NCBI RefSeq assembly: GCF_029168945.1
Contig: NC_083605.1
Coordinates: forward strand, 7,075,280-7,139,279
DNA length: 64,000 nt
Direction: 5' to 3'
DNA from: Cannabis sativa
Taxonomy: Eukaryota > Streptophyta > Magnoliopsida > Rosales > Cannabaceae
Shown: piece by piece, positions 36,506 to 48,615 of the stretch
Position numbering within the stretch: position 1 is the first letter of the stretch
Layout: each line of letters begins with the position of its first letter
The notes under the pieces: model-generated
Seen by the model: the letters and a program-made list of their open reading frames with translations, nothing else
Told to the model about the DNA's origin: nothing
Databases searched by the model: none
Translations under genes and position numbers: made by a program

Positions 36506-39500
36506 ATGGATATGGAAGGGTTATCGGTGATCTGCGCTGGACTCGGAACGGTGGAAGAGGACCGAAATGGTAATCGGATCGGTTACACAAAGGGGGAGTA
36601 CTGCTTAGGTAATTAATTACCTCTTTCTCTATATAAATTTTATCGATATATATGTATACATATGCTTGTTTCACTTTGATTTTTGAGAGATTACTGGTCT
36701 ATTTTTTTGCGGTATTAGTTTATGCGGAAATGGCTCGGTTAATTTTTTGGAGCAGATAACTTGAAGGATTTGATGAGGTTTTTAAGGCGTGATGACCCAC
36801 AGAATCGAGATGTGTTTAAGCAAGTCTGTAAATGGAATATTGTATCTAAAGACTTGATACCTATAATCGAAAATTTTCAAGACGATCGTAATTTGGTTCT
36901 AAATGCAGGTAAATTGAAAAAGAAATGTTTTTTTTTTCTTCTTTTTAAATTGTAAACAGCACTGGTTCTAAAATCTAATACTTTTTTATTTTGCAATATT
37001 TCAGTTAAAATTTTGGTGTTCTTAACTATGCCAATTGAGCCATCATCAAATGATATAGCTCAACAGATAGAGTATTTGTGGGGGTTGAAGTCTTCAGTTA
37101 TGTTTGGTGATATTATCGCAGTTATAGTATCACTTCTGGAAAATCCTTTGGTAAATCTGGAAGGGTGAGTTAAATTTCATGTATTAATATTTTTCCTTTT
37201 GGGGTTGTTGGAAGAACTCAGAAAAGATATTTACATTTATGTGTTACATTTTTTGCTCAGTGATGCGTTCACAGAGGATGACTGGAAATTGGTGCAGCTG
37301 ATACTAACGTTATTCCGAAATCTTTTGGCTATTCAAGAAATTTCACTGCAGCAGAAGGTTGTCGGAACTGCTACTCACTACCTATCATTAAGAGATAAAT
37401 TTCTAGAACTTTTGTTCCGCGAGAATGTTATGGACTTGATTATAGTAATAACCCAGCATTTTGGTGGTTATCTTCGTCAAGATAACTTGCTTTTGTTGGA
37501 GATTTTTCATTACATTTTCTTGGGTCAAGACCCAGAATTGGTTTCCAAAGCACATCTAAAAGGTTCTAAGGTACTAATAATATCATTTCTTGCTGCAAAT
37601 TATATTATTTCCAAGCTCACTGCAAGTTGTTAACGAGCATTAATAGATAGGTATATTAAAAATAAAATCATAGTCCTCTTGGGGTGTAATTGTAAAATTA
37701 AAGAAGTTACTAGACATGACATAGTTTTCATTGCTAACTTAATCACCTTTCTTGGTTAATTTGTTGATTATAAAATTTATCCACTTTGTAATTTGAAGTT
37801 AACAAGTTTCATTTACATAGACCGATGAAGAGGCCAACAAAGCTTCTCTAGACAGTCTCAAGTCAATTATGGAGAAGGAAGAGGAGAAAAGAAAACTTAC
37901 TAGAGCCCGAAACTTGGTCCGACATTCACATTTTATCGGAACATTCACTCGTCTTTCCATGGTATGTAGTTTTCATTCTACAGGTATTTTAATTGAAGTT
38001 TTAGCAGTACTAATGGTTTTGTTTGGCAGGATGGCTCCAAATCAGTTTTTAATGGGAAACCTGCTTCTGTTTCTAGTGATGCCATGATTAAACCACATAA
38101 AGTTCATCGGGGTCCTACTAAAACAATTGCATGGAATCATGGTAGATTACCGTCATCAAAGGATAAAATTTTGGAACTACTTCATGACTTTGTAAACCAG
38201 TTTTTAACAGGGGGATACAATGGTATGAATGATTTTGAATGAATGTTTTGATAGTTTACTATGTTTTTTATTATTATTAATACATTTTTTTTCTGTTGTA
38301 ACATGCTGAAACTAAAATCTCATTGTCATCCATATGTGATCAGCTTTAATGCAGTCAATCCGCGAGGATATTGAAAAGGAACATCACATGATACAGAAGA
38401 GTGATATCATAGTCTTCTTTCAGGTTGCTCAGTTTGTTACATCTTTTCAATATCACAAGGTTTTGACCCGTAAGGTGAGACATAGAATCTGATATGAAAC
38501 ATTTTCGTTTTGTCATTTAAATGGATGCTACAAACGGATAAAGTAATTGTTCTTTTGTAAGACCACAATGCAATTACAATTTTGTTTTTCTTCTAAATAC
38601 GACACCAAAAAAAAAAAAAAAAAAAAGAAGAAGAAGAGAAGAAAAACTTGTGAGATGACTGTTCTCTCATGCATATGTTTGTTTTTCTGCTTGCAAATCT
38701 CAAATATACGTTTCTTGTTGGGGAATATTAATGTAGATTTTCTGTGCTTAAATAGCCAAACATGGGAGCAGATTCGTCTGAAATTCACGCTGATGCTCAA
38801 ACTGACGATACACTTTATGGAGGGACTATTTGTGGACCTATTGCAGAATCAATGAATGACTCAATGTTTCAGTTAGTGTTTTCTCACTGGCGTAATAGAT
38901 TTGAGAGCTTGAAGGAAACACATGAATTTAAGTTCATGTCTGCAGCTGGTTCTCTTATGAAAACTATGGTATTTTAATTCTCTTGAAACTATTTTTTTAA
39001 CTTTTCTTTTTTCAGCCAGCTCGTTCATTTTAAAGCTTTGTTTTTTTTTGGATTACTAACAGTAGTTTTGCCTTGTTTCTGTGAGTGCCCATAACACATG
39101 TTTACACATCCTGGGCTATTTTATTTCACATGAACTGAAATGCTTGTTCCTTAGCCTGCCAGTACTCTAGCATGCACATTTTGAAAGTTTATTCTTGAAG
39201 TTTTTACCCCTTAAATAATTGTTAGTTGGAATATGAATTTTAGATACCGCTCTATTTTCTTCTTGAAAAGACTTCATCTTCACCTTCCATAGCACATGTA
39301 CACACATATGCTACTTGATTTTCACAAAATTACATCATCAAATCATCTTGCTGAATGCTTGTTTCTTAATCCGTGAGTACTCCAGCATGCACATTTTGAA
39401 AGTATGTCCTCTGTATTTTTTTCTTGATTATTGTTTGCAGGAATATGAATTTAGTTACTATCATCTCTTTTCTTCTTAAAAGTTCTTCATCTTCCACTTG

Positions 39501-42500
39501 TAATCTGTAACCCTCAATAGCTTATAGCTGATAGCAAAAGAAATATATGGCCTCATTTTGAAAGCTTAAATCTGAATTATTGGAGTCTGAATAACAACCT
39601 TGTCTATGATAGCATTTTACAACCTCATAGTTTTTGCCTTTCCTTTTTGCAGATTTGCATGCTGGACTTGACACTTGAGGTGTTGCCAGAGGATTCTAAA
39701 GAGTCTCAAACAGCTCGGATTCTTCTTTACAAGTTATTTTATGATCAAACTGATCAAGGGTTGACTCAGTTCCTTCTGAATTTGCTCAAATCGTTTGACA
39801 CTCATAAACAAGCCAAAAGGTTTTTTCCCCCTCTCTCCAACTCTTTTAGATTTTGTTTGGAATTTGAGTTTTTCTGAGGGAAAAGAGTAGGAAGAAAAAA
39901 AAGAAAAATGTTTTTCTACAGTTTCATATAATTTTATTTTGAAACTTTAAACCTTTACCTTTTTTATTTATTAATTTTTATTTTTTTGTAAGTGTTCTCA
40001 ATAGTAAAAAATTACTTGCATCCTTCCAAATAGGAACTTGCTAATTAACCACTTGAGGCTAGCTCAAGTGGCCATATAGAAGGTAATGTATTGGGGTGGG
40101 GGTTCATGGGATCGAATCCCAGCTATGTAACTCAACATGTAATTTAAAGAAGCTTCTATAAAAAAAAGGGAACTTGCTAATCCATGGGACTAAATTGAAT
40201 TCTCATTTTTCCTAATAAAGATATGATCTCATTTTTTCAACCCAGACGAGATAGTAGTATACCTGGGGGTTTGAGTTATATCTCAAGTTCATAGACGTAA
40301 TGTCAACCCTATATTTATTTGCTATAGTTTTCTTTCATATGTTTACATGTAACCAAGGATATGTATTGTGTTCCTTGAATCTTGATATTTAAGAGTTTCT
40401 TCTCATACATATTTTTATGAGTATTATTTATTGACTTTTTTTCAGTGATCTCGAAGATTTGGTAGAAATGATTAATAAGATTTTACACTTAATGGAGAAT
40501 CTGCAAGCACGTGGTACATTGAGGGTATGCATTTCTTTCTCCCTTCTTTAGGCCGAATTCATACTGCTACTGAAAATAATGTGTCTAAGAATTCTTTTGA
40601 AGTTGAAACATTTTCGTCATTGAATTACTCTAAGAGCGTTCCCCTTTTCTCATGGTGAAGGTTTCTAAAAAATCCAGGAAAGGGAGAAAGAAGAAAGCAC
40701 TGAATGATAAGGAAACCAAAGCTGAACTCCCAGAAGAACATTCTACATTTGAGAAAGCTGAACTCCCAGGAGAACATTCTACATTTGAGAAAGCTGAACT
40801 CCCTGGAGAACATTCTACATTTGAGAATGAAATTGGTGTTTCTAATATTGAGCAGCCAGCAGAAAAGGGTGATGCGCACACCGGTGTTGAAAATAAAAGT
40901 TCTGATGATAAACAAGAAACAACCACCCCTGATCATACTGATGAATGTGAAGGATCTGCATTGGAGACAGATACTAATGGTGGCAACCTGCCACAGACGG
41001 AGCACAAGAATTCTGAGGATCCCTATGGCACAGGTGATTCTTCATCTGATGAACAGGCACCTGAGACGAATGAAGTCGATTTCCAGGTTTCAACTTTGGT
41101 TTCTTCATTTGCCAACAACCATATCATTCAGAAGCTGTGTTGGTTGCTTAAGTTTTATAAGAGTAACTCCACCAGTACAAATGACTACATAATAAGAATG
41201 CTGCGAAAAATCAGTGATGACTTGGAGCTTTCGCCAATGTTGTATCAGGTCAGACTTTTAAGAAACATAAATCTTCATAATGTTTCATGGTCATCCTTGA
41301 TATACATTAGTTCTTAAAAATCATTTTCTTTTTTTGACAGCCTCGTTCCTTACTACATTTTATGATTTCCTGGCTGAGAAGATTAGTCCTTTAATATCAT
41401 TTTCTTTTTCTGACAGTTATCGCTCCTTATTACATTTCATGATATCCTGGCTGAGCAGAAGTCATGTCCGTGTCAAGAATATGCCGATATTGTTGATTTT
41501 TTGACAAGTTTGGTTAGAAAAATGCTTAAGAAAATGAAAAAGCAACCCCTTCTTTTTGTGGAAATTCTTTTTTGGAAGACTCGCAAAGAATGCCATTATA
41601 TTAATGCTGAATATATGCTACATGAACTTGGCCACTGGAGGAAAGAAAGTAAGAGCCGAGAAAAAAATTTGGGTGATGTAGATGCTGGCTCATCGCAGGG
41701 AAAGGGATGGACACATGTAAGCATAGCAGATGCGCTTGGTGAAGATGAAGCTGACGTTCTGATCAGTCATGACCCGGAAAATGATGAGTAAGACAGTTCT
41801 TTGAAACTTACAAGAAATGCACCTTTATGATTTTCACTTTTTTTTTCTTTCTTTCGTGTGTCACTAGCTTGCTGAATTCATATTGAATATAAGAGATTGT
41901 GAAATTGAATATTAAATACTGACAATGGAAAGAGCTATAAATTGAATTCTTCACCATCATTGTACTGTAGTGAAGAAAACATTGGCAAAGTGAAAGGAAC
42001 CAGTGGGTCTGATGGACAAGAAAATAATCACAAGTCTGCTCTCTGGAATGTATCTTTTGTTGATATTGTAATTAAAAAATTTCTGTCTATCCTCAAACCT
42101 ATTTCTCTTGCAGTGGGGAAAATTCTATGGAGCATAAATCTCAAAGAGTTGCTGAGAAGAAAAGGAAAGTTCTTGGGGATGAATTTGATGAGAAAATCAG
42201 AAATCTTTATGAGAAGTATGCATGCTCTGAGCAAAAGTTTTATGCCTTTTCTTTGTTACTATTTTATCTTAAAGTGCGTAAAGCATATCATGTGTATAAT
42301 TAAGGTTTTGTTATTTTAAATACACTTTTTGACAAATCTGGAAATTGCAGGTTCAACAATAGCCAAAATTGCAGTGGCCTTATAGCAGAAGAACTTGACC
42401 CTGATGGCAAAATTTCATCATTTCAAGTTTCCAAGAAGCTTAAACAGCTTGGACTTAAATGTGCATCAAGAAAAAGGATACGCAAATCTGGCGAACGTAA

Positions 42501-44585
42501 TTCTTTTGAGGCTAATAAACTTGATGGAGAAGAAAGGGTAGTGGAAACTAGTGGCACTATTCATAACTCAAATGATTCGGAGCAAACATTGTTGAGTCAA
42601 CCTACGTAAGTGTTTAAAAGAAAATCCTAGTATACGAATATGCTTTAGATTTATTAATCGTTTATTTGGAATCTGTCATTTATAAGAGTATACATTTCTA
42701 AGGTTTCAAAGCGTATGAAAGATTGGTTATAAGATTTGTATGAATTTCTTAATTGAGAGAGCGCCTGATTTGTCATTGTATAGATTCATGATTTTGTTTA
42801 TTTCTGTTAATCTGTTATGATGAATTTTATAGGCGTGCAAGAAAGAGAGTTCGGGCTTTTAGTGAAGAGGAGGAGAGTACCATTAGATCATTATACGAGC
42901 AGTAAGTGTCTTACTTCACTTTGTTGCTTGTTACAATGATATAGTTGATTTCTTTCCACTTGGACTGTAAGAAATTAACCAACTTCTTGGCTTTCCTCGA
43001 TTCATTCAGATTCAAAGACCATAAGAGATGCAGCTACATGATTGCAAATGCACTGGATGCGGATATTAAATTGACAGCTAACCAAGTTTCTCGTAAGCTT
43101 AAGCAGCTTGGCTTGTATATTCCTCGGCAGAGGAAATCTCGTGCCAGTGTCCATTTGAGTGATGGCGATAACAATGACTCCTCTAATGACAAAGAGAATG
43201 AATCCGATGATGAAACATTGCTATCATTAATGAAAAGGTAAAATTGCCATCTTTTAGACTTCAACAGTCCTCTCTTCTACCTCTGTGCTTTTAACCCAAT
43301 GTCACCCATTTACTTCACATATTTTGTCTGATTTAGACGCATAACATGAACTCTAGACTCTTCATTCATCTTTTTTTGCTGTATATTGCTGAAACTGACG
43401 CATAACATGAACTCTAGACTCTTCATTCATCTTTTTTTGCTGTATTTTGCTGAAACTATCTCACATAGTTTCCATTTTTGCTATGAGCTCCAGTTCCATA
43501 TCTTTTTTGTCGCTCATTCCTACAGCAATTATCTGCAGAGTTAGACAAATTTATACTTTCCATTTCTCCAATCTATAATAAGTACAAAATTCTCCAGAGA
43601 TACATTTCTCATTAAATATGTGTTAATTATGGCTTCATCAGTACATACAGGTGAATGTTGTGTAACACTGGGTAGTTTGTTTGTTGTTTCTTTTTTTATT
43701 ATTTCAGGAGCAAAACAGAGAAGAGTAGAGTATTAACTGAGGACGTAGCAGTAGCAGAGCCTATTGATGCAGAGAAATTAATAGATGATGACTCTGATGA
43801 TGAAATCCTAACATCCATTATAAAGTAAATATTTCTCTCTTATCTCCAAAAAATAAATAATCATTAAAAGTGCATGAGTCAAGCTCTGTCCACTGAATTT
43901 ATGTTTTGAAGACTTTCCTTATACAAACTTAAATATAATATTCATTTTGTCTCATTTCATTAATTTATAATTTTGTACCGCGTTCCTTATATATAACATA
44001 TCTGGTCTACTGGATATAGGAAATCAAGGGAAGCCCCGGTTAAGTCGAAGGAAGTAAAACGGACTCCCACCCCAATTAAAATGTAAGTAATGTTATTGAA
44101 ATTTCTTGCATTTTGGAGCTAACTAGCAGACTTCAAATTTATCAGTTTCTCTTAAATTTCAATAACAAAGTGATTACTGGATAAATGCAGAATCAAGCAG
44201 AGTAGTTTCCAATCTGCATAATGTTTTCCACTATATCTTTGATTCTCTTTCTTTTTCATTGAAGTTCTCATCATTACTTGTGCATCTTCTGATTAGGAAT
44301 GTCGACGAAGACTCTCCGATATTGGAGCCTGCAGAACCGGATAAGGGTGTATCTAGCAACATTTTCAGTATGGACAACACGAGAGAAACTGAAGAGATCA
44401 CCAATGATATTAACAATCCAGTAGATGCTGTGCTTGCAGCAGACAGTTCGTACGATTTGCCACATGAAGGGAATGGTGTTGATGATGATTTAGAAGATTC
44501 AGATGATGAAATTGAGCATACTGAGTTTTCAAGAAGTGCTGTAAGTAGAAGAAGGGTGGTGTTTGATATGGAGGATGATGACTGA
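36506..44585 (+). CDS. TIM: TIMELESS (replication fork protection / S-phase checkpoint)
   Basis: Plant homologue of TIMELESS/Tof1/Swi1, which with TIPIN stabilises stalled forks and links replication to cohesion. Twenty exons: 36506-36608, 36756-36908, 37005-37164, 37261-37570, 37821-37961, 38030-38222, 38344-38474, 38756-38968, 39653-39819, 40446-40524, 40661-41248, 41417-41787, 41971-42033, 42114-42215, 42351-42605, 42833-42901, 43010-43237, 43708-43824, 44020-44082, 44297-44585. They total 3795 nt, 1264 aa, in phase throughout; the exon 13 donor is weakest and chosen for phase. The N-terminal timeless domain (LKDLMRFLRRDDPQNRDVF, then the long helical region) leads into a Lys/Glu-rich linker with a 12-aa tandem repeat at 570-605. 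Then come the middle domain (FLTSLVRKMLKKM) and two similar C-terminal repeats (LYEKF...KKLKQLGLK, LYEQF...RKLKQLGLY). The tail is acidic with SDDE motifs. No break seen. Confidence 0.92.
39060..39440. repeat. Diverged duplication in TIMELESS intron 8
   Basis: Two blocks about 250 bp apart share AGCATGCACATTTTGAAAGT, and nearby CACATG(T)(T)ACACA and TGCTTGTT(C/T)CTTA words. This points to an old intron-internal duplication. It is non-coding, and the neighbouring exons do not depend on it. Confidence 0.55.
40033..40181 (+). mobile_element. tRNA-derived SINE with 13-bp TSD
   Basis: The element at 40046-40168 (123 bp) has a polymerase III A-box-like TAGCTCAAGTGG (40060-40071) and a B-box-like GGGATCGAATCCC (40108-40120). 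It ends in A8 and is flanked by a perfect 13-bp duplication GGAACTTGCTAAT (40033-40045, 40169-40181). That is a complete SINE signature. It sits in intron 9 of TIMELESS in the sense orientation, away from the splice sites. It is too degenerate to fold as a tRNA. Confidence 0.9.
40718..40825 (+). repeat. 36-bp coding minisatellite in TIMELESS exon 11
   Basis: Three in-frame copies encode KAELP(E/G)EHSTFE. The last two copies are nearly identical, so expansion is recent. It lies in the charged linker, where length variation is probably tolerated. Confidence 0.93.
41321..41470 (+). repeat. Duplicated acceptor and exon-12 start in TIMELESS
   Basis: A 76-bp block (polypyrimidine tract, TTTGACAG acceptor, then CGTTCCTTACTACATTTTATG...TCCTGGCTGAG) precedes the functional copy (CTGACAG, then CGCTCCTTATTACATTTCATG...TCCTGGCTGAG, exon start 41417). 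The upstream copy has diverged and lacks a matching downstream donor. It could act as a decoy acceptor. Confidence 0.85.
43336..43457. repeat. 61-bp tandem duplication in TIMELESS intron 17
   Basis: Two nearly identical adjacent copies of GACGCATAACATGAACTCTA...TTGCTGAAACT (starting 43336 and 43397) differ by about one base. Non-coding. Confidence 0.93.
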
Positions 44586-45439
44586 GATGTTAGCTGCTGT
44601 GGTTTGGCCAGTTTCTGATTAACTATAGTGCTTTAAACGGCGGCTCATAAATTGTATATGTGAATATTAGATGATATTGGTCTGAGGCTGACCTCCCAAG
44701 TTATGTTTCACAACTGCTATCAACAGTCATATGATTGGTTTGTATGACTGAACTGCGCGGCAAACAACGTTCTCGGAAATAGGCGAGGAAAGGGTTGTGG
44801 TTTTGGAGAGTATCTGGAGAGAGCAATGTCAGTTCAAAATGACTGGTTGGCGCAAACGGCACAATTATTGTCGTTCATATGTCGACAATTCAGTTTAGAG
44901 AAATTGTAAGTAGGAAAAGTAATTGAGAAAATGAAAAGAATACAATCTGCTGCAATGCCTTTCTGCATTTTAACGTTTGTTATTTATTGCCTGCTCCGCA
45001 AAGTTTAGAAATATTGATTTATTTTCCTTTTAATTTTTCGGAAAAAATATAACAATGAAGAATAGAAACTTACCCGTTAAAAAGGAAGCTATTTACCTTA
45101 ATTTTTCAGAAAAGAAAATTAAAAAAAAAAGTTGCTTTCATTTGTTTTTGAAGCAATAGCATCATCGATGCATACTATAGTTCAATATAACAATGTGATG
45201 TTTACTTGTCATAAAGAACAAAATAAATTAATACTTTCACTTAAATAAAGAACCGTCTAGTATTACAAGCAGCTTGTGAAGCAAAACAAAAATCACTCAA
45301 TCTAATTCCGTTATCTATAACAAAGCCAACACAACAAAGCCAACACAAAAAGCCAAGAATGTACTATACCTTGTTACCAAACGTCAATAATAATAACAAT
45401 AAAATATTATCAAGCATCTCTAATTATGCTCTCTTCATT
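44586..45439. other. 3-prime region of TIMELESS and spacer
   Basis: The first 200-400 bp after the TGA are probably the 3-prime UTR. The remainder is AT-rich, with no gene recognised before the rDNA fragment. Confidence 0.45.
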
Positions 45440-45730
45440 GCGATTCCATATTAGGCGGGATTACTCGCTGAATTTAACCATATCAATAAGCGGAGGGAAA
45501 GAAACTTACAAGGATTCTCCTAGTAATGGCGAGCGAATCGGGAACAACCCAAGTTGAGAATTAAACGCCTACGATGTTCGAATTGTAGTTTGAAGAAGCA
45601 TCCTCAGCAGCGGACCGGGCCCAAGTCTACTGGAAAGGGACATCGGACAGGGTGAGAGCCCCGTCGTGCCCAAACCCTGTCGCACCACGACGCACTGTCG
45701 GCGAGGAGTTGTTTGGGAATGCAGCCCCAA
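45440..45730 (+). pseudogene. 26S rRNA 5-prime fragment, decayed
   Basis: About 290 bp corresponds to the 5-prime end of plant 26S rRNA. It includes GGCGGGATTAC-CGCTGAATTTAA, ATATCAATAAGCGGAGG, GAAACTTACAAGGATT, GTGAGAGCCCCGTCGTGCCC and TTGTTTGGGAATGCAGCCCCAA. There is no 5.8S/ITS upstream, and it stops abruptly at 45730. Many differences from the expected sequence are C-to-T or G-to-A (for example TTTAACCATATC, GGGAACAACCC), the pattern of deaminated methylcytosine in a silent copy. It is not a functional rRNA gene. Confidence 0.93.
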
Positions 45731-46347
45731 GGCCACACATCCCTTAATTAAAATGGGGAGTAGGTTTTTAGAAAATAAGCTCCAACTATACAAAAAGTGG
45801 CTCTCTATAATAGAGAATGGTTATGGACCTCTCTAAATATAGGGAGCTTTTTTACTTTTTGCTAATTTTTTTTAATAGTATTTTAATAAAAAATATTATT
45901 ATTTTTTCATTATTTTATATTTAACAAATTTAAATTATAAAATATTATTAAAATAATCAAACACTAAGAGGATGATTGAAGCAAAAATAAAAAATGGCTT
46001 TCTATTCTAACTTTTTAGCTATTTTAACTAAAACTTAATAAAAAAAAAATAAAAAGTGTGGTTTGAGATTTTCTAAGACTAGTTTACTCACTACAACAAA
46101 AGTCCATATTTTGGAGAAGAATAATCTAAATATGACACGATAAAATGTTGATGATTAGTCATTTTGTTGTTTAGCATTTGTTAAATGTAACTGAATAAGT
46201 TTAGAGTTAGTTGCTAATAATAGACTTTAGTTAGTTGAGTCAGTTGAGCTTCATTCTTACTCGAACTGCTTCATTTTCTTTTCTTCAATCATTCCATTCT
46301 TTTTCTTTTTTTCATTCTTAGAATCTTTGTTGGTCTTGTCGATCGCG
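45731..46347. other. Spacer and possible 5-prime end of copia relic
   Basis: 45.77-45.85 kb has CTCTCTATAATAGAGAA-type inverted words of an unknown small element. From about 46.14 kb (TGTTGATGATTAG...) the sequence may be the remains of a copia LTR and leader. No primer-binding site is identifiable. Confidence 0.35.
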
Positions 46348-48600
46348 ATGGTGCGAACTTGTAGTAGTGGTGCTCTCGAGACAAATTCTTCAGCTAATAT
46401 CGATCATCCTGTTCGGCTTTCTTGTGATGAAGTTCAGAACCCTTACTTTCTCTCACATGCCGATCATCCAGGAGCAAAGCTTGTTCCTAAGATTCTCACA
46501 AGTGGTGAAAATTACAGTACCTGGCGTCGATTGATGTCTATTGCTTTACTTGCTAAAAACAAGATCGAGTTTGTTGATGGCCGACTTCCACGACCAACTC
46601 CTGATCATGACGATTACAATGCGTGGTGTAGCTGTAATAGTATGGTAATTTCTTGGCTCTTAAATTCTGTTTCCACTGAAATTGCAGATAGTGTTATGTA
46701 TCTTGATGATGCTGCTGCGATCTGGAGCAAACTCAATGATCGATTTCATCAGAACAATGCCCTACGCGTGTTCGAAGTCAAGCTTCTGTTGCAAGCCCTT
46801 ACTCAAGGAGAAAACAGTGTGAGCGCATATTTCACTAGGCTTAAATCTCTCTGGGGCATGGTGAGTGAATATCGCCCTCTACCTGTTTGTACATGTGGTG
46901 CAGTGAAGACTTTACTTGATTATCAAGAACAGGACAAGGTTCTTGAATTTCTAATTGGTTTGAATGAGTCCTACAGTGGAGCTCGATCACATATTCTTAT
47001 GCAAGATCCTATGCCAAACATCAATGAAGTCTACTCTACTATCATTCAACAGGAATGTTTTCAAAGACTGTTTTCAGGGAATGCTCAATCTGGGCGCCCC
47101 AAGGTTTTCTGTCATCATTGTGGTATTTCCGGCCATACAATCGCTAAGTGTTACAAATTACATGGCTATCCCCCTGGCCATAAAATTCATGGAAAAGGTC
47201 GTTTCGCAAATCGTCCATCACTGAAACCAGGTGCTAATTTTACTGAACCAAATTCTTCTGCTGATTTAGTTTCCACACTTTTCCCTGCTCAATGCCAGAA
47301 AATCCAAGATATTTCTTCTCAAACTGTAGATCAACCATTGGTCTTAAGCTTCACTGATAACAACTCTAATGTTCCCAATCATATTTGGATTATAGACACT
47401 AGTGCTACACACCATATCTGCCATGACTTGTCATTGTTTACTCAAACTTTCACTAGTAAATCTTTATCTTCTGTTGCTTTAGCAAATGGAAAATATGCTG
47501 ATGTATCATGTGTTGGCACTGTTGTTCTTTCTCCTACTATTACTCTATCTGTTAGTGCCTTAACTGTCTCAGCTGATTGTTTCTTCACTTTCTTTGATGA
47601 TCATTGTGTCATTCAGGACACCACTCGGACACATCAGATTGGGAAGGGTGAACTAGTTGGAAATCTCTATTACTTAGTTAATTCTTTTCCCTTTGAATAA
47701 ATGTGCTACTACTTTTTCTTTTTCTGATACAAAAATTTATCCTGAGATTGGGATTTGGGGCATCCAGCTTGTATAAAAACTCATTCATTGAATAAAGATT
47801 TGCATTTTACTCAAAATTCTTCTCCTTTTCACCTTTTCATTGCTCTATTTTTCATTTATGCCAAACGAAAGAGGCTTCCCTTCATTTCTAATCATAATTT
47901 CTTGCTCATTGTTTTGACTTAATTCACATAGACATCTGGGGCCAATTTAACATCATGCATGATTTTAAATACTTTATCACTATTGTGGATGATTGCTCTA
48001 GATACACCTAGGTTCATTTTATTAAACATAAGTCCGAGGCTCAACAAGCTATTCCAGCTTTCCTCAATATTATCAAAACCAGTTCAATGTTCAGGTCAAG
48101 TCTGTTAGTTCATATAGTGCACGTGGACTTAAATTTCCTACTCTCTTTGCTTCTCTAGAGATCAATCGTTATATTTCTTGCGTCTGAAGACCTCAACAAA
48201 ATTCAGTTGTTGAGAGGAAGCACCCACATTTACTTGTTTCAATCCCTTTATCTTACTAGTTTGAATGTATCTATACTGCTACTTACCTAACCTGTAGCAT
48301 AAGTCCCTATAAGTTTTATATCTTAAGTCTTCCTCATATTCTCACTTTAAGGCCTTTGGGTGCCTGGCCTATGCTCATCCCATGTCAAAGTTATCTCCCA
48401 GAGCAGTATCTTGTGTTTTCCTAGACTATCCTATTTATATCAAAGCTTATAGGTTATTTGATTTGATTACTAATTGCATCTATTCCAGGGGTGTTCAGTT
48501 CCATGAACATATTTTCCATTTGTCACTCAAGATCCACTTCCTACCACTTATCAAAGTTTTTTTCTTTCCACCAGCCTTTAAAATTAAAAACAATAATAAA
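46140..48600 (+). mobile_element. Ty1/copia retrotransposon relic (gag-protease-integrase)
   Basis: Order gag, zinc knuckle, protease and integrase on the plus strand identifies copia. After the intact gag-protease frame, integrase is recognisable but broken: HIDIWGQF and IVDDCSRYT run into TAG at 48009-48011 in place of the usual Trp. Further stops follow, and the copia KLSPRAVSCVFLDYP block appears at 48385. Homology stops near 48560 (FHEHIF), before reverse transcriptase. No 3-prime LTR is present and the 5-prime LTR is not certain. Confidence 0.85.
46348..47700 (+). pseudogene. Copia gag-protease open frame
   Basis: An open frame of 450 codons from ATG 46348. The N-terminal gag domain has the plant copia motif GENYSTWRRLMSIALLAKNK and an AWCSCNSMVISWLLNS stretch. 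A CCHC zinc knuckle (C-H-H-C-G-x3-H-x4-C) starts at residue 255. The aspartic protease follows at residue 350 but reads DTSATHH instead of the required D-(S/T)-G-A, so it is probably inactive. The frame ends after GNLYYL, before integrase. I call it part of a dead element despite its length. Confidence 0.85.
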
Positions 48601-48615
48601 AAAAATTGTGCTTGA

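Noticed and set aside
40046..40168. A functional tRNA gene
   Set aside because: It has A- and B-box-like motifs but cannot form a cloverleaf, and has an A-tail and 13-bp TSD, so it is a SINE.
40625..41192. Long frames overlapping TIMELESS exon 11 in other phases and on the other strand
   Set aside because: Shadows of the in-frame 36-bp coding repeat; the exon phase fixed by both splice junctions uses a different frame.
45440..45730. An active rRNA gene
   Set aside because: Only the first part of 26S is present, with many substitutions in normally invariant positions and no ITS or 5.8S.
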